From Rhytidiadelphus loreus (lineage: Eukaryota > Streptophyta > Bryopsida > Hypnales > Hylocomiaceae), in contig OX344763.1 in NCBI GenBank assembly GCA_947034895.1, positions 54,311,025-54,375,024 on the forward strand: a stretch of 64,000 nt of DNA, in the 5' to 3' direction. Below the pieces are notes generated by a model, which was not told where the DNA came from, did not search any database, and was given only the letters and a program-made list of their open reading frames with translations. This document shows, in pieces, positions 1 through 11,810 of the stretch. Position numbers and translations under genes: made by a program. Position 1 is the first letter of the stretch. Each line of letters opens with the position of its first letter.

Positions 1-1020
1 GCACAAGAGCGGATACTTGCACACAATCTCATTGCCATCAATATTGGAGGTCGTTGCCACGTTGTGAAGTTGTTCTACATTTTGGCCTGACGGTTGAACT
101 TCATGGATCGGGCTCAATATTGGACTATGCGGCATTGGTGAGTCCACGTTTGGAGGAACATACTTCAAACTATCGAGAGCATCGTTGTCTATAAGCCATG
201 CAATTGTAGCATTTGGTCTTGCAACTTTGTCTTCATCCATGTCTTCTCGCGACGAAGAAGAGGGGGCAACTTCTTTCACGAGGTCGTGTTTGTTTAGAAT
301 AGTGTTTTGCTCCCCTGTGATTGGTACATGAACCGAGGTGGATAAACTAGTCTCTGGATCCTTGAAATTGACCTTTCAAAACACACCTCCCGAAGAAGCA
401 TTGGTGGCTTTTGTTCTTGGTTTTGTGGGGCCCAACTATACTACGTTGCCTATGCCCTGTGAAACCTTCATTATAGGCATTCTAGTATTTTTTAATACTA
501 TTTTAGATTCAGCCGTTTGTGCCCCATGGTTGTATAAATCGGGAATATCCTTTTGATTTTTCGGAAGTTGAAGCGACAATTGCGATGTCGTTAGAAACGT
601 GCTCCAATCCACCTTCCGACCCAATATGAGTTTTGCATACACCATGGATGCCATGCTGTAATTTATGTATCCTTTACTCCTTGCCTTGTTGCCGAAGAGG
701 GTCTTCCACACCTCGTCTGATCTATGTACAAAATGCATATCTTTGCAAGTCTACGGCTTTCAATTGAAATATCGTGTATGGGCTACGTGGGAATCCCAAG
801 GCCACAACTTGTCAATGTGGTATATTTTAACAAATTGTTTGCACATTTTAGAGCTCCGATATTCTGCCTCTTCTTTCTCCCAGTCAGGCTCTGCGTTGAT
901 GTTCGGATCATCTAAAATGTCATACTGCAACGCATGTCCGGCCCCCCTTGTTTTAATTTTCTTCGGTGGAGGATGTGATGAAGTCATTCCAGTAGCTCCT
1001 CCATCACATTCCGCGGCCAT
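1..1020 (-). pseudogene. Unrecognised protein pseudogene, runs off left edge
   Basis: From an ATG at 1018-1020 one reading frame runs leftward to the window edge, broken only by four stops (two close together near 750-762, one at 436-438, one near 391). The N-terminal part is basic and Pro-rich (PPPKKIKTRG), followed by CKQFVKIYHIDKLWP and then MASMVYAKLILGRKVDWSTF. These two blocks match the pseudogene at 3785-4756 on the other strand (CKKYVKMTHLSQMW and MAMVWAEIVLHKDVDWRTI), so both derive from one family. The conserved VDW segment does not match any family I can name. A transposon-encoded accessory or DNA-binding protein is plausible because everything around it is mobile DNA, but that is inference. 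Confidence 0.6.
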
Positions 1021-1289
1021 GGTTGATACTTTGAATTGAAGAGCAATTCAAAGTAAAAAATTCAGGCAATTGAAATATATGTGTATGTAAATCTGCCAAA
1101 GTCACACTGTAATAAAATATGTTGGACCCCTTCTCTCCACCAAGTAAGAGCAACTAGCGCAAGAGGCAACAGTAGCACATCTGACTTCGCAAGCTTGGAG
1201 AGAAGAAGTGAAACAAAATGAAGGGCCTGTCTGATCATCTATGCGTCTGAAACCAACCCCTAATCCAGGTTCAGGCACGGACCTCAATC

Positions 1290-1540
1290 CGTCCGCCTCT
1301 TGGCCATCGGACCGGACCTAGTCATCCGATCAGGCCGACCGAACAGGCCGTGGCCGTCCAATCAGGCCGTTGGAAGAGGCCATCTGATTAGACGCCTCCG
1401 TCCAATCAAATGCGGCCGTCTGATCAGGTCGTCAAAAAACGGAGACGGAGTTGCCTGTGAACGATCAGGCCGTCGAAAGAAGCTATCAGATGGGTTTAGC
1501 TGTTTAGGGTTTCCAATCAAGCTGTCGGATCCTCTGCACG
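1290..1540. repeat. GC-rich degenerate subrepeat array (GGCCGTC/CCGATCAG type)
   Basis: About 250 bp of imperfect repeats built from short words such as GATCAGGCCGTC, GGAAGAGGCCATC and GGCCGTCTGATCAG, in otherwise AT-rich DNA. The same words recur at 25300-25480 and 27744-27905. The short open frames on both strands here are products of the repeat and are not called as genes. Confidence 0.7.
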
Positions 1541-3124
1541 GACTTGCTGAACTATCATCCGCCAACTATGTACGCATTGTCCAAACAACGGATCCTTGAA
1601 ATAGTTAAACCAGTGTAAAAAATAACCAATGAATTTAGAAAGCATCCAATGTTTGAAAGCTTATTGTTCATTTCCTTCCTCACATTGTATTACTCTTTCC
1701 AATGCTAAACCCTATACCCTAAACCCTAAACCCTATGAATTATGAAATTTACATATAAATTTTTCATGTGCTCAACAAAAAATTGGTGAAGCATGCGGCA
1801 TCGCTTTGACGGTTTCACCTTGTATTCCCACCATTCCAATATAATCTTGTAGCAATTTTGGCTCGCCCTCTATACATGGTTATATGGATACATTATTACA
1901 TTGCAATTTGAAGACATTCATTTTTTTGAATCTACAAAGTACAGGACTTCTTTTATGATTTTAAGATATGATTTAAAAAGTCAATGTGGAAATGTTGGTT
2001 GAAATGTAATTTGAATGTATAAACCATTGTGTAATTGATCCATTGAACTTGTAGTCTACATGTGATAATTTAAATGTACTATACATGTGAACCTCATCAA
2101 CTAATTAGTTATTCATTTCTATGTTTCCGGGTATGAATTATTACATGGCACTACGCAAATTGCAGAAGTGAAAGGCTGTCCCACGAAATTGACAATTGAA
2201 TATGATGACCACTCATGTACGAGAATTAATAGAAGGAGAACTTCACATATGATCATTTGAATGTTTTTTATTTACTTGAAAAATATACTACTCGTTCATG
2301 AATTCATGACATTGTAATATGGAAAATTTGAACCATATATCCTATATTGATATATTTTTTCATTTCATTGAGAAGAGGGAGAGAGGGGTCAACTTTAAGG
2401 CCTTCACCAATTTTTCTAAAGTAGAATTCATTAATCTATTAATTTTTGTCTCATTAATTATATGTATGACGAAATGTTAAGCTTTCATACCTTGCAGTAT
2501 TGTATAAGTATTTGTTATGAGAGAATTATGGATAATCTCTTTATTCAAAGTTATAGCCTATTAGAGCATGTTCTTGAATGTTGTCAAAATAAATCTATAA
2601 ATTTTTAGTGTTCATTTTTGCATGCAATTGTTCGTGAGATTGATAACTATTAACTAGAAAAGAAGTTCTACACGGTTTTGTAGAACAGAAGAGAGTGGGC
2701 ACATCCAAACAAAAAAGAATTATTTCTTCAAATAAATTTTTTTAGGTAGGTTTTCTACTTTTACATGGTCAACAATTATGGAATCTCTCTTTCTTTATTC
2801 AAAAAATGTAGTTGTAAGTGCCCCATAACCATAGTTGATGAATTTCTACAATTCTTTCAAGAAAACAAATTAGAGGATGTACATGATTTATTCAAGAAAT
2901 TACGCATTTCGGAGCACTGGGATCCTAATTTTTCAAGGGCATTGCAAAACCCTATTGAATTATGGAATTCAATAATTCCATAATTCTTTCTTCTTCTTCT
3001 ATATGTTATACAATTTCAATTAAAGAACCGTATAATTTATATTGTATAGCATTTTCTATAAATTATCACAAAATAGCAAAACATTGCACAAACACCTCCA
3101 TAGTAGACAATTTTTAATAGTGTT
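1541..3124. other. AT-rich intergenic DNA with a short telomere-like run
   Basis: No gene is supported here. At 1706-1737 there is a short interstitial plant-telomere-like run (CCCTAAACCCTAAACCCTA plus one degenerate unit). The 72-codon open frame at 2765-2983 lies in AT-rich sequence with no recognisable motif and is not called. Confidence 0.6.
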
Positions 3125-3239
3125 ATGACTTATGACGTGCTCACAGGGGGTCCTAAAAAGGGCATGGTGAATTGCCCCTCTCATTGCCCTTGCAAGGCAA
3201 ACCCTGCAATTATTTTTTTGGAAGGCTTAATTTTTTTCA

Positions 3240-3440
3240 AAATTCTCCTTGCTGGATGGTCCATCTGCCATTCCGACGCCCCATCCACCCTTCCGATGCC
3301 CCGTCTAATCTTCCAACGCCCCGTCCGTCCTTCCAATGCACCGTCCAACCTCCAACGTGCTGTCCGACCTTCCAACGCATCGTCCAACCTTCCGATGCAC
3401 CGTTCGACCTATTCATCCGCTTGTCGATGTGTCTGATGCT
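3240..3440. repeat. C/T-rich tandem repeat, unit about 17-20 bp
   Basis: About ten imperfect copies of a CCGTCCAACCTTCCAACG-like unit. It lies just upstream of the rightward pseudogene at 3785. A CATAAATAG string near 3484 could be a TATA element for that gene. Open frames over the array are periodic artefacts. Confidence 0.7.
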
Positions 3441-3784
3441 TTGCCGTCTGATTCGGATGAACCCTAAAGCATCGTCGGAAGCCATAAATAGCGTTTCGGA
3501 TGCCTCATTTTTCCACAGCCGTTTCCCTCCCGGAGTGAGTTTTTTAGTGCCCGATGTGAATCTGTGGCTCTGCGCGCCTCTTCCGGTTTGGTGTGTGAAC
3601 GTTTGTGCTTGGATACTTGATTGGTTTAAATGATGTGGTTTGAATAATTATTTTGATGTAAGGAATTGTGAACTAGAAAACCATTTGATTCCATTGCATT
3701 CGAAGTGAGAAGCTCTTGGTGCACTTGGTGCAAATTTTTTTGAAAATTCGGACATCAATTATCTTCATTGTAATTACGATTACC

Positions 3785-4756
3785 ATGTCTTGCCCTAAAC
3801 CATCAAGTAAGAGTAAGAAAGGCAAATCTCAAGTCATGAATTGGGCAGACTGGGAAAATACTAATTGTGTAGCTGAAGATGGATAGGAAGAAGAGCCAAA
3901 GAAAGTTTGAGACTACACAACATGCAAGAAGTACGTAAAAATGACTCACCTCTCCCAAATGTGGCAACGAGAACGTACTGAACAACAAGTTCGTCGATGA
4001 GAAGGACAAATGTCCACATGTACGAGCAAACACTTTGTTCACCATTACGAAGAAATAACGCGTTCAGCGGGTTTACGTGACTCCAAACCTAATATAATGA
4101 ACTATTCTAATATGGCTATGGTTTGGGCAGAGATTGTACTCCACAAAGATGTGGATTGGCGTACAATTTATGGGAAACATGTGGATAATTGGAATCGGAA
4201 TGATGCAATGATTTATACTAGCTGGACTGCTGCAAGTGATTGACAGCCAAAGTGGTCCAATCGAGGGCAGTTTGGATTTCCTGCAGTTGTGGTGCCACAT
4301 GGAGAAGATGAATGGTTGAGTGACAATGATGAGGGTGGAGCTCCAACACCTATGACATTGGGAGAGAAGCACGAGCGAAGAAAAGATCGAGAAGACATTG
4401 AATACAAACAGCAAATGCAAGAAGCAATGTGTAGAAGCGTAGAGGCCCGTGGTCAACAAGATGGGTATGATGGATTCTACTAACGTGACCGTGGTGCATA
4501 TGACCCACAAAATGGGCCCTATAGTTCACACTATGGCCATGACCCCCAACATTGCTTTCAAAATGTTGGAGGCTCTTATTATGGCGGTTCAACTCAAAGA
4601 GAATCAAACCATGGTGATTCAATTCCTCCTCCAACTTTTGGAGGTCCTTCCTCCGCAAATTATGGACAAGGAGGTGGGCGAAGCGGATATGTTCCCGACT
4701 ACTATGGTGGAGGACCATATCTCAGTGTTTATGGTTGTAGTCCTACAGGCCCAAGC
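3785..4756 (+). pseudogene. Unrecognised protein pseudogene, paralogue of the one at 1-1020
   Basis: From ATG 3785 one frame runs rightward with in-frame stops near 3884, 3908, 3998, 4241, 4481 and 4756. Visible pieces are a Lys/Ser-rich start (KPSSKSKKGKSQ), CKKYVKMTHLSQMW, then IMNYSNMAMVWAEIVLHKD and VDWRTIYG, a charged helix (GEKHERRKDREDIEYKQQMQ), and a Gly/Tyr-rich low-complexity tail (YYGGSTQ, YGQGGGRSGY). It shares the two conserved blocks with the pseudogene at 1-1020 but points the opposite way. I do not recognise the family. The layout of basic start, conserved core and GY-rich tail suggests a nucleic-acid-associated protein. The Gly/Tyr tail could also simply be repeat expansion. 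Confidence 0.6.
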
Positions 4757-4856
4757 TAGAGAGATGACACGGATTCAGATTCCGAATGAAGTCGAATCAA
4801 ACACTATTGTAGTGTTTGTCTTACAATATGGGCTCTTGATTGTAATTTAGTTGTTT

Positions 4857-5806
4857 GCCATACAATGATGTAATATAGAATGTAGCAAGCATAGTGTAAT
4901 GATGTCAATGAGTGGTCGTCACGTATAGTGCAAAACCGCTACAAATATAATGTATTGAAATATATTATTAGAATGATAGATTTCTCATGTTCATGGTATT
5001 ATTGAATGCCATTGATGTGCAATGGATTAAGCCATGGTGTTTTGGAAGCTAAGTATAGCAATGGCCTAGCTTTTACCATTTTGTCATTCAAATGTGAAAA
5101 TGTGAATGCACCATCCTAAATGGCAGGTTTATCCCAAATGTTCATGGAAAATATTGAAGTGCTTCGAACATGTTGTATACAATTTTTATTTTTTTAAAAG
5201 CATAAGGTAGCATTTTATATTTTGTAGACCCTCCGTCATAAAGTAAATTGTCACTTATTAGTACATCTATGTCCAACACACACCTTGACCCTTATAAATT
5301 GTGATGGACAAAAATATTTGGAGTCATGGTTTCAATATTTGGTAATCTTCCTATTCTTCCTATTAAAAACATAAAGAAAGAGTACTTAAATTTAACTAAT
5401 ATAAATTTTTATTTATTTATTTATTCCCAAAATTGCATTCACAATTTCATAACTAATTCCATAAAGCTTCATGTAATAGGAAAGGACTTGATTTACATGT
5501 CAATTTTCTTTGTCTATCAAGGAAATTTCATTGAAAAATACTTCAAGTTGTTTCACCTCTTTGAAATTTAGTTGCAGCCCTTACATGGTCTAACATTGTT
5601 TTGTGGACCTCCTACTTTAACCCCAAAAGTGATTTTGTCAAGTAAAGGGGGACAAAATGAATTTCGTGCAAGCTCCTCTGATCTCATTTTTTACTGAAAT
5701 TTTTTGGAATTTTTTCATAAGATAGATAAATTGATGAGTTTTTAGGGAATATAATTTTTATTTCAGTTGGTGTCCGTGCGCAAAAGTTATTGCACCATAA
5801 CCTATG
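4857..5806. other. Intergenic; left half of a dispersed repeat interrupted by element A
   Basis: No gene is seen. The stretch from about 5620 to 5806 (GGGGGACAAAATGAATTTC, then GGAATATAATTTTTATTTC and GCAAAAGTTATTGC) resembles 24995-25180, and the match continues across the insertion point into 21912-22000. Element A therefore landed inside this repeat. Confidence 0.6.
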
Positions 5807-5816
5807 AACTTCAAAA
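5807..5816. repeat. Left target-site duplication of element A (AACTTCAAAA)
   Basis: The 10-bp AACTTCAAAA directly abuts the left inverted repeat and recurs at 21902-21911 directly after the right one. The identity extends to 12 bp (GAACTTCAAAAC). MULEs usually make 8-11-bp duplications. Confidence 0.8.
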
Positions 5817-6712
5817 CAGGGTTGCTATTGTGCGAGCCTAGGAGCGGGAGCCTGTGAGCTTGTGAGCCCGCGAGCGTGAAATTTTTTTGATGGAAAAATT
5901 TGTTTTGGAATTTGTATTTGATCAAAAAATCTGTGACGAACCCATGACCGTGGACTTTGGGACAACTGAAATTCTATGACCGTGGATTTAGAAAACATTT
6001 GAGGTCCGCCAAATTTAGGATCATTTGTGCACATTTAGAGGCACTTCCATTTTTGTTTGAGAACATGTCTAATATAAACTGGCTTTTAGCGTGTTCAGGG
6101 ATTTAGCTAGTGTTGTAGGAATAGGAAGGTAAAGAAATGACCCCAAGATGTACGCACTCCTTTCCGTACTACTATTGATAACTTACCATTGGAGTTCTTT
6201 TTTAATTCTTTTATATTTTTATTTTTATCGTTCCACTACTTAGTACTTTGCAAAACCATGAAAACAGCTGGGAAATAACTATGACAATTAATTGTGACAA
6301 TTAGTTCCCAGTTGCACCTTCACGGTGCTTGATGAAGCATATGATGAAAGTTATATGGGAGCTCATGCTTTCACATCCAATCCTTACGGGATATTCGAAC
6401 AACCATCTTCCTACACCCATCCTATGCATTGTATATTGCATTAACTGTACCTCGTTTTCTCCAAGCTTTTTCCAATACTAAATACTTATCGGTGAAGTTT
6501 AAGGTTTAGGGTGTAAGGGTTCATTCTCCACATTTGTCCACTAATTAGTCTGTATCATGGGAGATATTTTTTCATTACATTTTTTTATGTAAGAGAAATA
6601 TCAAACATCAAACACATTGCACCGAACTTGTAGCCATAAAACACACAAATCAAATCAACATAAAAAGAGTATACACATAGTTCAACTCATAAGATGTGTC
6701 AATCTCATGAGT

Positions 6713-9700
6713 CTACGTCGCTGTGGACTCTATCATAGAAACCTCACCCAAAGATGACTCTGGAGTCTCTTCTCCCTCAGAAGCTGAAACATCTAAAAAA
6801 TGAACCACATTTGCAGCATATTTGGGTAAGCGAGGTTTTGGTTCTCTACAACCATTTCGTTCATACTGTGATGCCATCTTCTCGGCATACATTGGAAGAT
6901 TGTAAGACTTTTCCGGACTCAAAATAAGTCTTCGTATCTTCTTCATACGATGTCCGTCCATCACTCGTTCGTTCCTTCAAATACAAAAATCTCAATGTTA
7001 AATCCTTGGAATTCTTGAAATGCAAGACATATTGAATCCAAAAACACACAAGTCAGTATTGAATACAAAACTTACTTACTAGGTCTAATGTTGCGTGTAA
7101 ACACCATTGGCTCCACGTGCACAGAATCTAAGTCAAGAGCGGCGAAAACTTCTTCTGGAGCTCGTGTCACCCCTTCCATTCGAGTGGCTTTCTTCATCGG
7201 CAAGAGAATCCCATTGAAGATATTTTCATCCTTCTCCAAAGCCACAATATGCCGCCCTGTGCCACGACATGCAGTAATCGATGCTCCTGCAACAGAATTA
7301 TGTGAAGATTAAAACTTCAATATGTGAAGGCAACATGCGAGGTACATAGTAAGGTTGTTCACAAATAAACATTTATTAATAACATCAAAACTATCATTTG
7401 AAAGCATGAACTAACCTGTAGCTGCGGTGCAATCGAGAACTACATCCTCTTCGTCGGTGCATCCTTCGATGAAGAATTGTAGAAACCTTGCATCCTTCTC
7501 TCGTGGTCCGCGCCAAGGCATTTTGGATTCCTTCTCGACCAACATTGTCTCCTCTGTGATATAATTGATGACCATGTCTTTCTTCTGAAGATTCCACTTT
7601 GCTTTCGTCATGGCCCTAGTCTGCCTGAACTTAAAATTTGATGGCCCTTTCTCACCTAGGTCCTTCACGAGAAGGGTAACTCCGAACTTCACAGTCTGCA
7701 AAAATGAAAACAAAATGTTAAGTACAAAAATGAATGTTCCCAAAACAATTGACATTCAAATTGCAAAGTTAAACAAACTTACCGTTTGTCCAGGGTTAAT
7801 ACCCGATGCTAGGTCCAACTGGTTGAATGCCAACCACTCCTTCTTCATCACCAATTTCTTGAATACATTCCTTAATCCTGCAAACATACGGCGCGACTGA
7901 AGGCTGTACGAGTGAAATACAAGAATACAGCCATTGTCTTGTAAGTTTTCCTCGGCAAAGTGAAATGCATTTTGCATTCCCGCACAGGTTGGGTCCGAGT
8001 TCCATGACGGAACGCGGTTTTCAGAGATGAGTGGCATAGGGAGGTTCTCTTGGCAGTCAAAAATAATGAGATCCACCAAAGGCTCCCGGCTGACCCTACC
8101 GTCGAACGAGCGAACTTTTCCTGCATTCATCTACAATCAAGTGATTGTTCATGTTATTAAAAAACTCACACTATAACAACTTGCTTCCAAATAAAAATTG
8201 AAGTTATAAATTGAACTTGAAGTTTAGGCATACCTTTTGAATGAAGTCCATGACTTCAATATAGGAATTTGGTGCTGAACTCCCCAAATTGTCCATGATG
8301 TCAACAATTGACACGTTCAAAATCAACTCCTTCGATTTCACATCGTCATCGTCTAGTACCACGACCTGCGTACCTTGCGTGACCATCTCCTCCGTCCACT
8401 CTGCAAGAACGGCCTTCCTCTTGATCCCGCTCTGAGTTCCTTCCACCAGCTGCGAGCTCTGATCGACCGCCGATGATGCTGGAATGCCGGTATCGCCATC
8501 TTCGTTTTTCTTCCCCTTGGCCTTTGCTTTCTCCTCCTTTTCTAGTTGCTTCTCCTTCTCCTTCTCCTCCAACTTCGCCAAGCGCTCCGTCTCCTTCTTC
8601 TGCTTGTTCTCCAAAGCGATTTGGAGACGTGCCGCTTTCTTTTTGTCAGCTAGGTCCCTCTTGGCAATTGCCTTCTTTCTTTGATCTTCGGTGAGGCCTG
8701 CAAACTCGTCCACATCTAGATCAACTGCTCCGATGCCCTCCAAGGAATTTCGGAGTTCTACCTTCGACGGATGTGTGTATGAAATTGGGCAGTCAATGTA
8801 CCATCCACCGCCATTGAGATGAGCGGTGGTGAACGTTCGAAGTTGATTTGGCGTGTACATGCAACTGGCAGAAGTGCGATCTAGAAAGATCGAAAGGAAT
8901 GGAGGAAGGTCAGCCCTCTAAATTGCACCTTTTCCTTCAAGCTCAAACTTGAAATATCTGCACCGTCGGTTACCAAAAACATTAAAGAAGAACTAAGAAA
9001 ATCAAGTAAGTCAAAACAAAATGTCAAACCCATGTACTTCAATCACAAATCAAGAATTTTAACCGATCACGAAATTTGAGGTTAGAAACATTCATTCTAT
9101 AGCTTTTAGGGGACAAAATGGGGGTCCTTGCACAACCTCTCAAACATGCCTCGGATCCGAGGGTAGCTTTGTGGACTGTCCACGGACCACCTACACTGCT
9201 TCCTTCCTTTACTACTAACCGGTTTTCTTCTTTGAGATTGTCATTCGTAGCCATTCAAAAAGGACATGTGGAATTCATTGTTTCATTTTTAAACCAGTAT
9301 TAGCATTTTGTGTTTGCTATGCTACGCATAGCACATACTATATAGTATATATATTTGTTAAAAATTGTATATTTGAAAAAAAAAAAAAGTGGTAATATCA
9401 ATAAGTCTTCAAACAAAAATATTTTGGTGGATTTTATACTTATATTGTAAACCCTATATACATTGAAATGTACAATATTGATTTTAATGAATGAAGTATA
9501 TGCAACACGAAATCTTCAAACAAATATTCATACATTGAAATGTAGAACAATCTCTATGATTATTAGCAATAATGATAAAAGTTTTATTAAATTGAATTTT
9601 TTGATTTTAAGCTTATGAAATCAAAAGAGTTTAATTAAAGGCCAACCAAAATTTAAAACTACACTTCTACAATCTTACTTTGTTTGACCATCATGACATC

Positions 9701-11810
9701 ATTAAACGTTTATAATATTAATTTCTTACACAATTCATCTTATAGTGGGTGAACTCTGTAATATTGCAATACGGAAAAATGAGATACACTAAAGGGTGTT
9801 GCAGTGTTTTCAAGTTGAACAATATCTTAGGGTATTAATGACGTACCGGAAAAGAACCCTCTTCACAGCCTGCTGTGAGCCTTCATACGTGTTGAAGTTG
9901 TCGCTTTTCTTGAAGTAATTTGCTCCTCTTAGATGTGCAAGGAACCCTTGATCCCATATTTTCCTCCTCCACCCTTCCAAGTATTCTGTTAATGTCTCTG
10001 GTTGTAGCGGAACGTTCATTTTGATGATGATGTTGTCCTGTTTGACAACTTCTTCAAAGTATTGCACAACTCCATCTTCGATCTGTGAAAAAGAAAGACA
10101 TATTATCAATTTTGGCACAAGTAGTGCAATGCAAGAACTTGAAAATTTTATATGTAATTGAATACCAATTTTGATGGCTATCAAAATGAAAAAAAGGACA
10201 AAGATATGCACTTACCCCAGCGTACCAAACACAACGGTTCAAGAAAGGATCGAGCAATGTCTCCGATACTGGCCTAGGTGGAAAGCGTCTAGCATCACGA
10301 GATGGTGTAGAGGAGTTCCACCACTTGAGGAACTTGATCTTGTGATCTGCTGTGGTATTGCAAGTGGCCACCATTTGAAGCTTTTCCAGAGTCATCTCTG
10401 GGACCTCATTGGAGCTCCAATGCTTCTCAATCTTTACAAAAATAACAACGATGTCAATTAATTTTCAAGTCAGAACAATATCAATGGCAATCATTCATGA
10501 TGAAGGTAATAATTTCACCTCCTCTAGAAAGCCTGGCTTGTTAGCCGGATGGGCCACGGCAACCAACTTTGACATTTTGACATTGAGTTTGTTGGTCTTT
10601 TCATTTGCTCCACATCTCATTGCATGCGCAAGTTCCTCTGCAGTTTTGTCATCCTCCATTGTCGTCTCATTGTACCTCCGAACTGCTACATCAGCGGCAT
10701 GGGCAATCTCTTGCTGCAAAAGTAGTATAGAAATTATATTTTTAAATATTGGTAAAACAAGTCCAAAACTAATGAAATTTTTGAAATGGGAAATGCAATT
10801 GAATAGATCCTCACCCGGAAGACAAACGAAGTGAAAACTTGCAATGGCATAGAATACCAAGTCTTCTTAGTTTTATATGCTCCACACAATCGGAGCTCCG
10901 AGGGCCTCAACATCTCCTTGAATCGCTCTATAGGGAGGCGGCCATATTTCTGAACCCTGTACAATGTGTGCACCAAATTGGTCTTCACATGCGAGTCTTC
11001 ATTGGACCTGGAGAATATAGAAACAATTTCAAGTTAATTTTTGACACGAACTTGGCAATATTTATAAATCCGTGAAAACAAATTGAAAGTGATGGTTTTT
11101 ATGAGTAGAGAAATATACTTACTTGTTTATGTCATGCATGACATGCATGACAAGCTCCGTCTTGCCCTTTGTATCAAGTACAATTGAGTCAACCGCATAA
11201 TGCCACTCCTTCTCTTTGGAGTGTCTCTTGTTGATGAAGTTCATCCACGAGATGAGTCGGTGATTACCATCACAAACGTAGAACTTGAGGTTTTTCAAAA
11301 ACTTTAGGTCCGATACAGAGTCAACACTAGCATTGAAGGAGTCATTTACTTCCTTCCATAGCGGATTCCACTTGGCCATCTCCTCTTCAGTGAATTGTGA
11401 GCTCTCTCCAGCCTCATCCGTAGTGGTGACATAGAAAACTGCTGCTCCGTCTCTATAACCCTTACTAAATTCGTGTTCTAAAAAATCAAGATCACATGAG
11501 AGTGTAGGCCTCACCATGGGCAAAGGCACCATTCGGCAAAGCGGAATCTGGAGCCGGAAAAGGTGATCTGGCTTCATCCTCAGTGACGCAATAGTGTTCA
11601 CCGAGTCCACCTTGTGATATTGCCGGAGATCGTCTTCTAGGAAGTCCTTGTCGTCTGCCTCCAACACATCATCGGCCTCGTCTCTTCCATGATGTCTTCT
11701 TCCTCTTCCCCATCCCCTTCCCCTGCAATGGGCGGCTGATTTGACTCTTCCATATTTGGAGTTTCTTGAATGGTCTCTTCAAGCCAAAGATTTGTGGGAG
11801 TCCCACCCAT
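6713..11810 (-). pseudogene. ParB/Srx-like plus beta-class-like DNA methyltransferase fusion (transposon cargo, disabled)
   Basis: Ten exons joined by GT-AG introns with matching phases: 11810-11123, 11007-10815, 10713-10519, 10431-10216, 10082-9847, 8957-8234, 8130-7783, 7695-7416, 7286-7076, 6974-6713 (about 1,115 codons). Exon 1 is acidic, then has a ParB/sulfiredoxin-like region ending in FYVCDGNHRLISWM. Exon 6 holds a long Lys/Glu coiled coil. Exons 7-9 look like a beta-class amino-methyltransferase: DLIIFDCQENLP sits where DPPYN would be, LQDNGCILVFHS follows, then VVLDCTAATG (the DPFxGxG motif) and RHIVALEKDENIF (motif II). The order IV-then-I is beta class, but key residues are altered. 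Disablements are a TAG at 8918-8920 and a frameshift near 11.68 kb. The last donor (AA|GTAAGT at 7076) is the least certain join. Bacteria and phages have ParB-methylase fusions. Activity here is unproven. Confidence 0.68.

Noticed and set aside
1706..1737. Chromosome end from telomere repeats
   Set aside because: Only about three CCCTAAA units; too short and internal, so an interstitial motif.
3172..3633. 153-codon plus-strand open frame
   Set aside because: Most of it is translation of the C/T-rich tandem repeat; composition explains the openness.
8473..8694. Plus-strand Ser/Pro-rich open frames opposite the coiled coil
   Set aside because: Antisense shadow of the Lys/Glu-rich exon 6 of the ParB-methyltransferase gene; the same holds for 29989-30237 in element B.
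6713..11810. Viral or bacterial insertion (ParB plus methylase) as an explanation for the gene
   Set aside because: The gene has nine GT-AG introns, sits inside TIRs with target duplications and recurs with the same neighbours, which fits a eukaryotic transposon; a distant bacterial or phage ancestry remains possible.
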